The notes under the pieces are model-generated. The model ran no database searches. It was not told the DNA's origin and saw only the letters and a program-made list of their open reading frames with translations. The position numbers and the translations under genes are program-made. A DNA stretch of 64,000 nucleotides, taken from contig DATBYF010000059.1 in the NCBI GenBank assembly GCA_036513895.1, positions 46,464 through 110,463 of the forward strand, given 5' to 3'. Below, in pieces: positions 25,235-33,590 of this stretch (positions are counted from its first letter, which is position 1; each line of letters begins with the position of its first letter). Source of the DNA: Palsa-147 sp036513895 (GTDB lineage: Bacteria > Acidobacteriota > Terriglobia > Acidiferrales > UBA7541).

Positions 25235-25822
25235 CTAGGCGTTTTTCTTCAGTTCGTTGAGAACAAGTTTCGCGACATCTTTGAGTGTATCGAACACGCC
25301 TTGTCCCGTGATAGCGACACCTTCGAGAACAGGCTCGTCTTTCACCATGAGCTGCTTTTTCAGCTCATCCACCGGCAGGATATTCGGAAGATCGCGCTTG
25401 TTGAGCTGCAGCACATAGGGAATCGTGTTGAAGTCGAGGTTGTGATCGCGGAGGTGCTCGCGAAGGTTATCGAGCGTTTCCAGATTGGCGTCGAGCCGTT
25501 CTTCCTGCGAATCCGCGACGAAGACAACTCCATCGGCGCTTTTCAGAATCAGACGGCGGCTGGCTTCGTAAAACACCTGCCCAGGAACCGTGTAGAGATG
25601 GAATCGAGTCTTGAATCCGCGTACCGTGCCGAGATCGAGGGGCAGAAAATCGAAGAATAACGTGCGATCGGTTTCCGTCGCGAGGGAAACCATCTTTCCC
25701 TTTTGATTGGAGCCCGTATGCTCGTAGATCCATTGCAGATTGGCCGTCTTTCCGCCCAATCCGGGACCGTAATAAACGAGCTTGCAGTTGATTTCCCGCG
25801 CGGGAAAATTGATAAACGGCAC
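25235..25822 (-). CDS. mglA: MglA-type small Ras-like GTPase
   Basis: A 195-residue GTPase of the MglA family, the master switch of cell polarity and gliding in Myxococcus, also found in many non-gliding bacteria. The P-loop is GPGLGGKT (residues 19-26), G3 is the unusual TVPGQ (78-82) that marks MglA, and G4 is NKRD (141-144). The start MPFINFPAREINCKLVYYGP is highly conserved. No MglB (Roadblock) gene is adjacent, which is unusual; it may be elsewhere. It converges with the STAS gene at 24785. The downstream 93 bp hold no clear terminator. Confidence 0.95.
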   Translation of the reverse strand: MPFINFPAREINCKLVYYGPGLGGKTANLQWIYEHTGSNQKGKMVSLATETDRTLFFDFLPLDLGTVRGFKTRFHLYTVPGQVFYEASRRLILKSADGVVFVADSQEERLDANLETLDNLREHLRDHNLDFNTIPYVLQLNKRDLPNILPVDELKKQLMVKDEPVLEGVAITGQGVFDTLKDVAKLVLNELKKNA

Positions 25823-26044
25823 GATTTCCTCAAAATTTAGTAGGCTCGCCCTTTATAGCACACCGCTTGCCCGCGGGCCAACGCGCCCCATCCCCTTCGC
25901 TTCTCAACAGATAATGCCAATTGCGCCACAGTTTGACTGGGTGACCATTTCCGTCGCAGCCGCTAACCGCATCCAGGATTCGAGTAAAGACTCACACTGG
26001 TCACATCGACGGGACTGAGATGCTCGCGAGGGCGCGGCGGTTTA

Positions 26045-27034
26045 CTACGGGCTAGTTTCAGCATCAGTCTGCGTCGTGTAGGACGGGCCAGCGGGGACCT
26101 GGCGATAATCGCGATACCACGGGGCATGGTAGCGCATCAGGTTGGCAAAGCCGCGGCAGGGGTTCAGGAACGACATCGAGAACAGATAAAAGGGATTTGA
26201 GGTTCTTTGGTCGAGACGCCGGATGACGATCTTGTCCATATAATCTTCGGCGATCGCCCAGACCCAGCCCCCGACTGGCGTCACCACCAGGCCAACCGAG
26301 CCGGTGCCGTTCGTCCACTTCTTCGCGTCGTGGTCGTAATAGACATGTTGCCCTGTGTTTCCGAATGACGCTTCGCTGACCGGGCCTAACTTCCACTCCG
26401 CGCTGTAAATGGTGGACCATAGAAGAGCCCACAACCGCGAGTGCCAATAGGCTTTTGAGTTTTCGAATTGAAGCGTTTTCCCGCGAGGGTCGTTCTGGAC
26501 GAAAATGTCCATCGAGATCGCGCCCATAATGGGATGGCCGACGTAATCGTCGAGTACCGGATTCGAGTCGTTCCAGCGGCTGAAACGGAATCCCGCGTCA
26601 GCCTGCATCCAGTTCTGAAACCAATGGCCGTGCGTGGTTGCGAACCAGATCCACTTGTTTGTCGAGAGATTCCAGACCTGTTCGACCGTAAGGTCCTCAG
26701 CCTGTTCGAGAAGCGCAGCTTTCCAGTGGAACTTACACGCCTTTCCGTCGAGCTCTCCCACCGCGCATTTCTGGCTGATCTTCAGCTCTTCCTCGGAGCG
26801 AAGCTTACGCACGTGGACTTCCGGGGAGGCTGCGATGGAGGTTGGTTCCGCGGCATCAAATGCGAGATTCGGTGGATTCGGTTTCGATGGCTCGAGAAGG
26901 AAATTATTATCGCGAGTTTGCCAGACGGGAATGAGGATATCCGCGGGCTGCGGGTTGGCGACGGCTTGTGCCTGCACGGAAAGCGGAGCAAGGCCGAGCA
27001 AGAAAGCCAAACTTGTTAAGAGACCCAGTTTCAT
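26045..27034 (-). CDS. Exported DUF3943-like membrane-associated protein
   Basis: About 329 residues with a signal peptide (MKLGLLTSLAFLLGLAPL, cleaved after SVQAQA). The mature part contains DDYVGHPIMGAISMDIFVQN, SRLWALLWSTIYSAEWKLGPVSEASFGN and GSVGLVVTPVGGWVWAIAEDYMDK, which resemble the blocks of DUF3943 proteins (outer-envelope proteins with membrane-inserting helices near a conserved G-H-P). Function is unknown. Start: ATG 27034 gives the best signal peptide; the frame extends to 27103 and another ATG at 27058 is possible. It stands alone. Confidence 0.7.
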   Translation of the reverse strand: MKLGLLTSLAFLLGLAPLSVQAQAVANPQPADILIPVWQTRDNNFLLEPSKPNPPNLAFDAAEPTSIAASPEVHVRKLRSEEELKISQKCAVGELDGKACKFHWKAALLEQAEDLTVEQVWNLSTNKWIWFATTHGHWFQNWMQADAGFRFSRWNDSNPVLDDYVGHPIMGAISMDIFVQNDPRGKTLQFENSKAYWHSRLWALLWSTIYSAEWKLGPVSEASFGNTGQHVYYDHDAKKWTNGTGSVGLVVTPVGGWVWAIAEDYMDKIVIRRLDQRTSNPFYLFSMSFLNPCRGFANLMRYHAPWYRDYRQVPAGPSYTTQTDAETSP

Positions 27035-27196
27035 CAGCCATTCCCAGCACAATCGCATCACGCTGAGCGATATCGAACCATCCGGAGGTTTCCCAGGTTG
27101 CAAGGCATTATAGGAGACGTGAAATCCTTATCCAAGGCTGCAGGAGGCTGGGCGTAGGCAATAAGCCAATTAGGCGGCTGAACTTGTGGCGGGGTG

Positions 27197-27724
27197 CTAT
27201 TTTGTTTGATTCTCCCATTCAGTTTTAAGCAATTCGTAGAAGAGTAGAATGCGGCCGCGGCCGGGAATTTCCTCCTGACGTATGTATTTGAATCCGAATT
27301 TCTGCAAAATATGTTCTGACGCATCGTTCCCCTTCTCTACGTCAGCCAAAAGGCGGTCTGCGCGAACGCGAGTAAACGCGATCTCGATAAAAGCTCTTGC
27401 GGCCTCCGACGCGAGGCCCATTCGCCAGTAAGGTCGAGCAAGCATGTATCCCAGGTTTGCCTCTGCCGCATTTTTGCCGACCCTTACGCCGCAGGCGCCT
27501 ATGTACTTCTCTTCTTTTTTGAGAATCGTGGCCCAAAGGCCAAAGGTAACAGTCGGGCGTCCGAGATACTCATTTCGAAAACGAAACTGCGCCTTTTCGA
27601 GAGGCCAAGCCTGCCCGCCCATGTATCGCCGGACTTCGGGGTCCGTATGCATGGCAATAAAATCGGTTTCATCCTGCGGCTCATGGGTCCGAAAAAGCAA
27701 TCGCTCTGTCTCGAGAAAAATCAT
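27197..27724 (-). CDS. GNAT-family N-acetyltransferase (RimJ/RimL-like)
   Basis: A 175-residue acetyltransferase. ETERLLFRTHEPQDETDFIAMH at the start, GYMLARPYWRMGLASEAARAFIEIAF as the acetyl-CoA-binding helix region, and NDASEHILQKFGFKYIR near the end mark the RimJ/RimL group that acetylates N-termini or small amines. The ATG at 27724 overlaps the TGA of the rhomboid-like gene upstream (ATGA), so the two are translationally coupled. The substrate is unknown. Confidence 0.88.
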   Translation of the reverse strand: MIFLETERLLFRTHEPQDETDFIAMHTDPEVRRYMGGQAWPLEKAQFRFRNEYLGRPTVTFGLWATILKKEEKYIGACGVRVGKNAAEANLGYMLARPYWRMGLASEAARAFIEIAFTRVRADRLLADVEKGNDASEHILQKFGFKYIRQEEIPGRGRILLFYELLKTEWENQTK

Positions 27725-28284
27725 GTCACTATCGTTGGACGGTGCCGTCCATTCCCACGAGCTTTGGACATCGCGAAACCGATGCACGCTCCTGCAAGTA
27801 TCGGCGGACCATGAATATCGCGAACAAATACCAGCGCTACCGCGCCGATTAGAATCACTGTACCCCCAAGATAAGCCTGCACCACCCTGCCCTTGTACAA
27901 GAGCCACATCGCAAGACTCCCGAGCAAGCCCCCGCCGGCGACCGAGGCCCCAGCGCCATAAGGTTGCCACGCGCACGCGACAAGCTCTCCAATCAAGCCG
28001 CATACAAAATAAAGAATCAACCATCGCCAGCTTCCCCAAACGCGTTCAGCAAGAATGCCAACGATGAGTATCACAGGAAAGTTAAAAGCAATCTGCCGCC
28101 ACCCACCGGAATGGACAAATAAAGGTGTAATCAGACGCCACCATTGGCGCTGATCGAAAACCGACGGATTGCGCTCCAGCCAAAACAACAGCTGGGGAAA
28201 AACAAACTGCATGCCGGTGACAATGCCGGTTATCGCAAGAACAATAAGCGTCGCAATTGGCAGTTTAATGCGAGTCATTTGCAT
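27721..28284 (-). CDS. Rhomboid-family membrane protein with atypical active site
   Basis: About 187 residues with five to six membrane helices. RQWWRLITPLFVHSGGWRQIAFN is the rhomboid L1-loop and first histidine region, and GAGASVAGGGLLGSLAMW stands where rhomboids have GxSG. The last helix reads DIHGPPILAGACIGFAM, where the usual catalytic His before LxG appears as Ile and the only His lies four residues earlier. It may therefore be a distinct subfamily or a pseudoprotease. ATG 28284 is chosen; the open frame reaches GTG 28326. It is coupled to the acetyltransferase gene. Confidence 0.7.
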   Translation of the reverse strand: MQMTRIKLPIATLIVLAITGIVTGMQFVFPQLLFWLERNPSVFDQRQWWRLITPLFVHSGGWRQIAFNFPVILIVGILAERVWGSWRWLILYFVCGLIGELVACAWQPYGAGASVAGGGLLGSLAMWLLYKGRVVQAYLGGTVILIGAVALVFVRDIHGPPILAGACIGFAMSKARGNGRHRPTIVT

Positions 28285-28507
28285 CACAAATCGGAGCGCG
28301 CTCGCATCTTTATCGACATGCGGCACTCGATGCGAGGCTATCGCATCGGAAATAGCTTTTCCACGAGTAGCTGGGCCGCTATAATTATTGTTTCCACTTG
28401 GCCCCCGGTCGCTGAGGGTTGGGGGCTGAGCGTGCCGTTGCTGGCCCTGCTGCCGGCCGTAGCCCGCTGAACGCGGAATAATCCTTCGAAAGAATCAGGA
28501 GTAAGTC

Positions 28508-29068
28508 ATGGTCAAGGCAACACAACTGCGCCCAGGAATGATCATCCGCCACGAGGGCGAACTCTACACGATTTTCAGCGTGGATCACCGGACGCCCGGA
28601 AACAAGCGGGGCTCGATGCAAACGAGGATGCGCAGCTTGCGCAGCGGTTCAATGTTGGACTACCGGTTCCGCGCGGAAGAAACGCTCGAACGCGCGATAC
28701 TCGATGACATCCAATTCGAGTATCTCTACAGTGAAGGCGATATTTATCATTTCATGAATTCCGAGAACTACGAGCAACTGTCCCTGCAGAAAGACATCCT
28801 CGGCGATTCGGTGAATTACCTGATCCCCAACATGCCGGTGAAGCTCGAGTTTTACGAAGGAAAAGCCATGGGCATCCTGCTGCCCGATACGGTTGACTTG
28901 AGGGTTGTTGACACCGAGCCGAGCATCCAGAAAGCTACCGCCAGCGCGGTGATGAAGTCGGCAAAGCTCGAGACCGGGCTCATCATCAACGTGCCGCCAT
29001 TTGTCGGCAACGGCGACATGGTGAAAGTTGACACTGCCGAAGCCCGCTACATCCAACGCGTGCAGTAA
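28508..29068 (+). CDS. efp: Elongation factor P
   Basis: A 186-residue translation factor that rescues ribosomes stalled at polyproline. All three beta-barrel domains are present: the KOW-like start (MVKATQLRPGMIIRHEGELY), the central OB domain, and the C-terminal OB domain with GLIINVPPFVGNGDMVKVDT. The loop that enters the peptidyl-transferase centre is RTPGNKRGSM (about 28-37), two residues longer than in E. coli; the tip residue could be N32 or K33. No epmA/epmB, earP or other modification gene is visible here. AGGAG lies 7 nt before the ATG. Confidence 0.96.
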   Translation: MVKATQLRPGMIIRHEGELYTIFSVDHRTPGNKRGSMQTRMRSLRSGSMLDYRFRAEETLERAILDDIQFEYLYSEGDIYHFMNSENYEQLSLQKDILGDSVNYLIPNMPVKLEFYEGKAMGILLPDTVDLRVVDTEPSIQKATASAVMKSAKLETGLIINVPPFVGNGDMVKVDTAEARYIQRVQ

Positions 29069-29139
29069 CAAATGAGCAGTCCAGCCGCGCAGGCTCATCC
29101 CGCTTCCGCGCTCAGTTCTGACGCGGGCTTTGATGAATT

Positions 29140-30459
29140 TTAGACTGCCGCTGAAGATTTCTGAGTGAAGACTCGCCGGAAGATGGCATCCACGTAGCGT
29201 AGTTGGCGGTTGAGATCGAATGTGTGTGCGAGGGCTTTCGCGTCGAGGAATTTCGCGATGCCGGGATCAACTGCTACGCGATCGCGGAAGCTGGTTTCTG
29301 ATTCCCACGCAGCCATCGCATGCGCCTGCAGGGTCTTGTAAGCATCCTCGCGCGGCATTCCGTGTTCGACTAAATCCTGCAAAAGCTGCCCGGAATATAC
29401 GAGGCCTTGAGTCGCGTCCAGATTGCGGCGCATGCGCTCGGGAAACACTTTCATGTTCGCGACGATGTCCGCCATTCGCGCTAGCATGTAATCCACAAGA
29501 ATCGTGGAGTCGGGCAAAATGATGCGCTCCACAGAACTATGGGAAATGTCCCGCTCGTGCCATAGGGCGATATTTTCCATAGCCGCTACCGCATTGCCAC
29601 GCACGACGCGCGCGAGGCCGCAAATCTGCTCGCAGCTAACGGGGTTTCGTTTATGCGGCATCGCCGAGCTGCCACGCTGCTCATCGCCAAACGGCTCTTC
29701 GGCCTCGCGAACTTCTGTGCGCTGGAGATGCCGGATCTCCGTGGCAATTCGCTCGAGTGATGCGGCAACAATCGCTAGCGTGGCGACATATTCGGCATGC
29801 CGGTCTCGTTCGATCACCTGAGATGTAATCCGCGCAACATCAAGTCCGAGCTTGCGGCAGATTTTCTCCTCAATTTCGGGACCCAGGTGCGAACAGTTTC
29901 CGACTGCGCCGGAAATCTTTCCGACAGCGATCTGTTTTGCCGCGGCACGGAAGCGTTCGAGATCCCGCCGATTCTCGGCCCACCAGTTCGCAATCTTCAG
30001 TCCAAACGTAATCGGCTCGGCATGAATGCCGTGCGTGCGGCCGATTTCAGGCGTCTCCTTGAATTCGTACGCGCGGCGCTCGAGGACGTCCCCCATGCGC
30101 TCGAGTCCCATCTCGATGAGCCGCGAGGCTTCGCGTATAACGAGCGCCTGCGCCGTATCCACCACGTCATTCGACGTCAACCCGTAGTGCAGCCAACCCG
30201 CCGTTTGCGGATGGCCGATGGACTCTCCGACGGCCATCGTGAAAGCGATGACGTCGTGCTTGACGCGTGCCTCGTGCGCATGAATCTGCGCGACATCCAC
30301 GCGCGCGCGTTCACGCAAGCGCGCCGCGGCTTCGCGAGGCACAATATCAGCTTCCGCGAGCGCTTCGGTGGCAGCGAGTTCGACTTCGAGCCATTTCTGG
30401 AAGCGATTTTCGTCGCTCCAGACGCGGCCCATCTCAGCGCGCGTATAACGTGGTATCAA
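29140..30459 (-). CDS. purB: Adenylosuccinate lyase
   Basis: A 439-residue enzyme acting twice in purine synthesis (SAICAR to AICAR, and adenylosuccinate to AMP). The fumarase/aspartase superfamily signature GSSAMPHKRNPV with the catalytic serine is present, as are GLTSNDVVDTAQAL and GRTHGIHAEPITFG (catalytic His). The start is the TTG at 30459 (MIPRYTRAEMGRVWSDENRFQ), preceded by AAGGGA at 8 nt. It converges with efp. Length is normal. Confidence 0.96.
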   Translation of the reverse strand: MIPRYTRAEMGRVWSDENRFQKWLEVELAATEALAEADIVPREAAARLRERARVDVAQIHAHEARVKHDVIAFTMAVGESIGHPQTAGWLHYGLTSNDVVDTAQALVIREASRLIEMGLERMGDVLERRAYEFKETPEIGRTHGIHAEPITFGLKIANWWAENRRDLERFRAAAKQIAVGKISGAVGNCSHLGPEIEEKICRKLGLDVARITSQVIERDRHAEYVATLAIVAASLERIATEIRHLQRTEVREAEEPFGDEQRGSSAMPHKRNPVSCEQICGLARVVRGNAVAAMENIALWHERDISHSSVERIILPDSTILVDYMLARMADIVANMKVFPERMRRNLDATQGLVYSGQLLQDLVEHGMPREDAYKTLQAHAMAAWESETSFRDRVAVDPGIAKFLDAKALAHTFDLNRQLRYVDAIFRRVFTQKSSAAV

Positions 30460-30717
30460 CTCGCTTTCCCTTTCAAATTCAAGCCAATCTACCGCATGAA
30501 TGAAAATCGAATTCTAGAAAAACGGGGGGAACTTCCCTGTTCCATAATAGCTGAAAGAGAGCCGGATAGCAGATAAACGAACGAGGAATTGGCAGCTGGA
30601 TTTTTTCCGGGGGAAGGAGTTGGAGGGCAAGCGCGCGGCGGCGGGGGGTGGAACGCCGCGCAGGGCCGACAAGCCTGACGCCTCTCGAGGACGGGAGAGA
30701 CGCGGCTTGAAAGATCG

Positions 30718-31353
30718 CTAAGCTGTGAGAAGACGGCTGAGAGGCCGGACGATATGGCTACCGCGGCGATCGAGCGGCGCCACTGGCCGGTTTGCCGGAA
30801 CTAAGGCTGGACTGCCAACCATCGGTTCCTGCGCAACCTTCTCTTCTGACGGACTGCCATTCGCAAATAAGGCCGGCGTCTTGCGGATCAATTCAATGCG
30901 GCTGCGCACTTTGAACTTCACAAAGAGCGAAGATACATGGAATTTAACCGTGCGCTCTGAAATGCTGAGACGCGACGCAATCTCCTTATTGGCGAGATTT
31001 TCGAGAACGCCGTTGAGGACTTCTTTCTCACGGCGGCTAAGCCCGACCGGCGACGCAATGGCGCGGCCTGCATCCAGAAGCTGGCGCGCCTTCGACGTCA
31101 CGCGCTCGAACAGGCTGCCAGCGGCTTTGACCATCACTTGATAATCGGTCGGAGCTTCACCCCGAACCAGACAGTGCATTGCGAGAAGACTGGCGGCTTC
31201 CTCCATCGGAAGCACTCCGTCGGTGCCAGCTCGAACCTGGAACCGCGCGGCGCCTGTTTCCTTTTCGCAGAATACGTACACTTGAGGTGTGCCGGAGTGG
31301 GACTGGAATTCACGGTGGACAATTGAAGCAGCAGCTTTACGAGACTTTTTCAG
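30718..31353 (-). CDS. LuxR-type transcriptional regulator (probable CTG start)
   Basis: A regulator with an N-terminal region (EEAASLLAMHCLVRGEAPTDYQVMV) and a LuxR-type helix-turn-helix: LSRREKEVLNGVLENLANKEIASRLSISERTVKFHVSSLFVKFKVRSRIELIRKT, written here only as the family pattern at about residues 100-155. No receiver domain is present. The canonical GTG at 31281 has no ribosome binding site, and the frame stays open upstream. A CTG at 31353 begins LKKSRKAAASIVHREF and is preceded by a strong GGGAGG at 5 nt, so I extend the gene to it. A perfect dyad at 31537-31559 lies about 190 bp upstream and may be its operator. C-terminal 40 residues are proline-rich. Confidence 0.75.
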   Translation of the reverse strand: MKKSRKAAASIVHREFQSHSGTPQVYVFCEKETGAARFQVRAGTDGVLPMEEAASLLAMHCLVRGEAPTDYQVMVKAAGSLFERVTSKARQLLDAGRAIASPVGLSRREKEVLNGVLENLANKEIASRLSISERTVKFHVSSLFVKFKVRSRIELIRKTPALFANGSPSEEKVAQEPMVGSPALVPANRPVAPLDRRGSHIVRPLSRLLTA

Positions 31354-31536
31354 GGCGACCTCCCTGCTGCCAAGATTTAGATGCGAGGGGGAATGTCGAG
31401 AAGACCAGCGCCCGCCCTTTGTCAGACTGAGGCAAACCGTTCACTCAACCGCAGTTCTTAGCCAAACCTGCTATTTCTAGAGCATGCAGATTTGAAAAAG
31501 TGTATCGGCCCCCACGGACGACACCGAACCGCGTTA

Positions 31537-31559
31537 GGTACTAGAGCAATCCTAGTACC
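31537..31559. promoter_or_regulatory. Perfect 8-7-8 dyad upstream of the LuxR-type gene
   Basis: GGTACTAG-AGCAATC-CTAGTACC is a typical size for a LuxR-type dimer site and sits in the 31354-31768 gap between that gene and the end of the WalJ-like gene. No other structure is seen in this gap. Confidence 0.45.
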
Positions 31560-31768
31560 AGAATTGTCAAAACGAGATAAAAGTGAAAGCTGATGAATCT
31601 AAGGCCCCTTACGGAGGTGCTAAGGTATCTACCTGATTGAAACGCGTGTAGAGATTACTTGTGGCACGAAATTTTTCCATTACGAAACTCTTCCACATGC
31701 CACCTAACCTGTGCAAATCACAGCACTTTCGAGCGCGCCTTATATTCGACGGTCGAAACGCTGCCCGG

Positions 31769-32578
31769 CTACAGGAGCAGCGGCCCAAGAGGGGTGCGTT
31801 GCGATGCGAGCAGCAATTCGCCGCGAAATGCGCACTCGGTTGGGCGGCGATTTAATGCTTCCTCAGCGGAAAGGCGCGCGAGATCGGGTGTGTTGTTCTG
31901 CTCGGAGAGATGAGCGAGAACAACGTAGCGCGACCGTCCATCAAAGACTTCCGGATCGGCCAGAAAATCGCTGACTACGGTGTTCGAGAGATGCCCGGTG
32001 CGGCTCATCACGCGCTGCTTGATATACCATGGGTACGGGCCGACCTTGAGCATGTCGAGATCGTGATTCGATTCGAGAATCAGGCAATCGGATTCGCGCA
32101 GATGATGTTTCACCAGCTCGGGAAGATAGCCGAGATCGGTGACGATCGAAACTTTGATTCCGTTGGCGCGAAACGTGTAACCGACAGGATCCGCCGCATC
32201 ATGAGGAATCGCGAACGCCGAGATTTCGATATCGCCAATCGTGAAGACATCTCCGGCGTGAATATGCTCGACGCGCGTCAGCTTCTTGCTGGCGCTCTCA
32301 GGAAGGCATTTTCGGATTTCGCGGTGCGTTGACTCGGTGAGATAAGCCGTTGCGTGCCACTGGTGGCTGATCTGCGGAAGGCCGCAAGAATGATCGGAAT
32401 GCTCGTGAGAAATCAGGATGGCGTCAAGCCGTTCGGGCTTGATATTCGCAGCCTCCATTCGCCGCAGCAGTTCTTTGCGGTTGATTCCAGCGTCCACAAG
32501 GAGGCAGGTGCACTCCGTTTGGAGCAACGTTGCGTTGCCCGCGCTGCCGGACGCCAGAATAGAAACGCGAAACGAGAT
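31769..32578 (-). CDS. WalJ/YycJ-like metallo-beta-lactamase-fold hydrolase
   Basis: An MBL-fold protein of about 269 residues, related to WalJ/YycJ, a nuclease-like hydrolase linked to DNA repair and cell-wall control in Firmicutes. Metal-binding motif: ISHEHSDHSCG; later ligands: H in AIPHDAADPVGY, D in VTDLGYL, H in LAHLSEQN. The canonical first start, TTG 32527, would remove strand 1 and the conserved SILASGSAGNAT block, which is plainly encoded just upstream in frame. The only start there is ATC at 32578, with GAGG at 6 nt. I therefore extend to 32578 and flag it. Confidence 0.82.
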   Translation of the reverse strand: MSFRVSILASGSAGNATLLQTECTCLLVDAGINRKELLRRMEAANIKPERLDAILISHEHSDHSCGLPQISHQWHATAYLTESTHREIRKCLPESASKKLTRVEHIHAGDVFTIGDIEISAFAIPHDAADPVGYTFRANGIKVSIVTDLGYLPELVKHHLRESDCLILESNHDLDMLKVGPYPWYIKQRVMSRTGHLSNTVVSDFLADPEVFDGRSRYVVLAHLSEQNNTPDLARLSAEEALNRRPTECAFRGELLLASQRTPLGPLLL

Positions 32579-32788
32579 GCCGAACCTCGCAGTCTGTCGG
32601 AAACAGGCTCGCCGAGGATAATCGCAAAATGCCGCGCGTGCGTCAATGCTGTTCGTGTTAGTGCTAGTTAAGTTTTCGGTAAGCGCATTTTGTTCTAATC
32701 CGTCGACACAGGATCTGCGTTGCTATTTATTCCCATCGCTCGGTCGAGATTGAAGACGCTTGCGAACTTTAGGGATTCTGCACATATC

Positions 32789-33520
32789 TCACTCGATGGC
32801 AAAAACCGCATGAACGGTCGCGGTCTTTTCAATCTTTTGTGGAAGAAGCTCAAGCGTAACGCGCGGCACAAGCTTGTATCGGATGCTGGCCGTCGACGCG
32901 TTGACGGTTCCTAGCCCAAACAACTGGCGGGCGGTGTTGCTGGCATAAAGCAACGAGCCCGTCTTGGCGCCGAGTGCCTTAGCCATTTGGTCGGCCAGCT
33001 CGTGGGCCTTCGTTAGCGCGGAGATGTACGCTTTAGTTTCAAGGGCATCTGGATCGGCCATGTCCCAAGACGGATCACCCAGATCGTTCGCACCTGCGGC
33101 CACGGCGATATCCACGACTTTCGAAGCGTCGGCCGTAGTTACATGGACGGTCCATGATTGACGCGCGGTGAACTCACGATCTTTTCGTTGATCAGCGGGT
33201 ATATTTTTCAAATCCTCTTCGGCAGTTCGGCTCATATTCTGGCTGTTCGTGACTATGTACTTTTTGGAAACTCCGGCGTCGAGCAGTGCACGGAGAATCC
33301 GATTGCTTACACGCACATTCTCTTCGTAAGTGGCATCGTGCGTGCGCCCGAAATTGAAATATCCGATGGCCAGTTGAGCGACATCCGCCACGCTGTCAGC
33401 TGAATTGGTCACTGTGACCTCGATCGTCTTGTTGTCTCGGTTCACCGCAACCTGCTGGGCACAGCAGACCGGAGCCAAAAAACCGACAGCCAGTGTTGAA
33501 AGGAGAACCAATCTCGTCAT
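32789..33520 (-). CDS. SIMPL-domain (DUF541) exported protein
   Basis: A 243-residue protein with a signal peptide (about 1-21, MTRLVLLSTLAVGFLAPVCC) and a SIMPL domain, a channel-forming periplasmic or outer-membrane fold of unknown role seen in oxidative-stress proteins (BP26 type). Typical features are KTIEVTVTNSADSVADVAQLAIGY, the SNRILRALLDAGVSKKYIVT segment, the AxxxAxxLAxxLG-like helix ALTKAHELADQMAKALGAKTG, and VTLELLP near the end. It stands alone in a 210-bp and 70-bp spaced context on the minus strand. Confidence 0.85.
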   Translation of the reverse strand: MTRLVLLSTLAVGFLAPVCCAQQVAVNRDNKTIEVTVTNSADSVADVAQLAIGYFNFGRTHDATYEENVRVSNRILRALLDAGVSKKYIVTNSQNMSRTAEEDLKNIPADQRKDREFTARQSWTVHVTTADASKVVDIAVAAGANDLGDPSWDMADPDALETKAYISALTKAHELADQMAKALGAKTGSLLYASNTARQLFGLGTVNASTASIRYKLVPRVTLELLPQKIEKTATVHAVFAIE

Positions 33521-33590
33521 CGAATCACCTCAGAGTGTACGGCTTAGATAATATACCGCTTTAAATTATTACAATGAGGAAACCGAGCGG

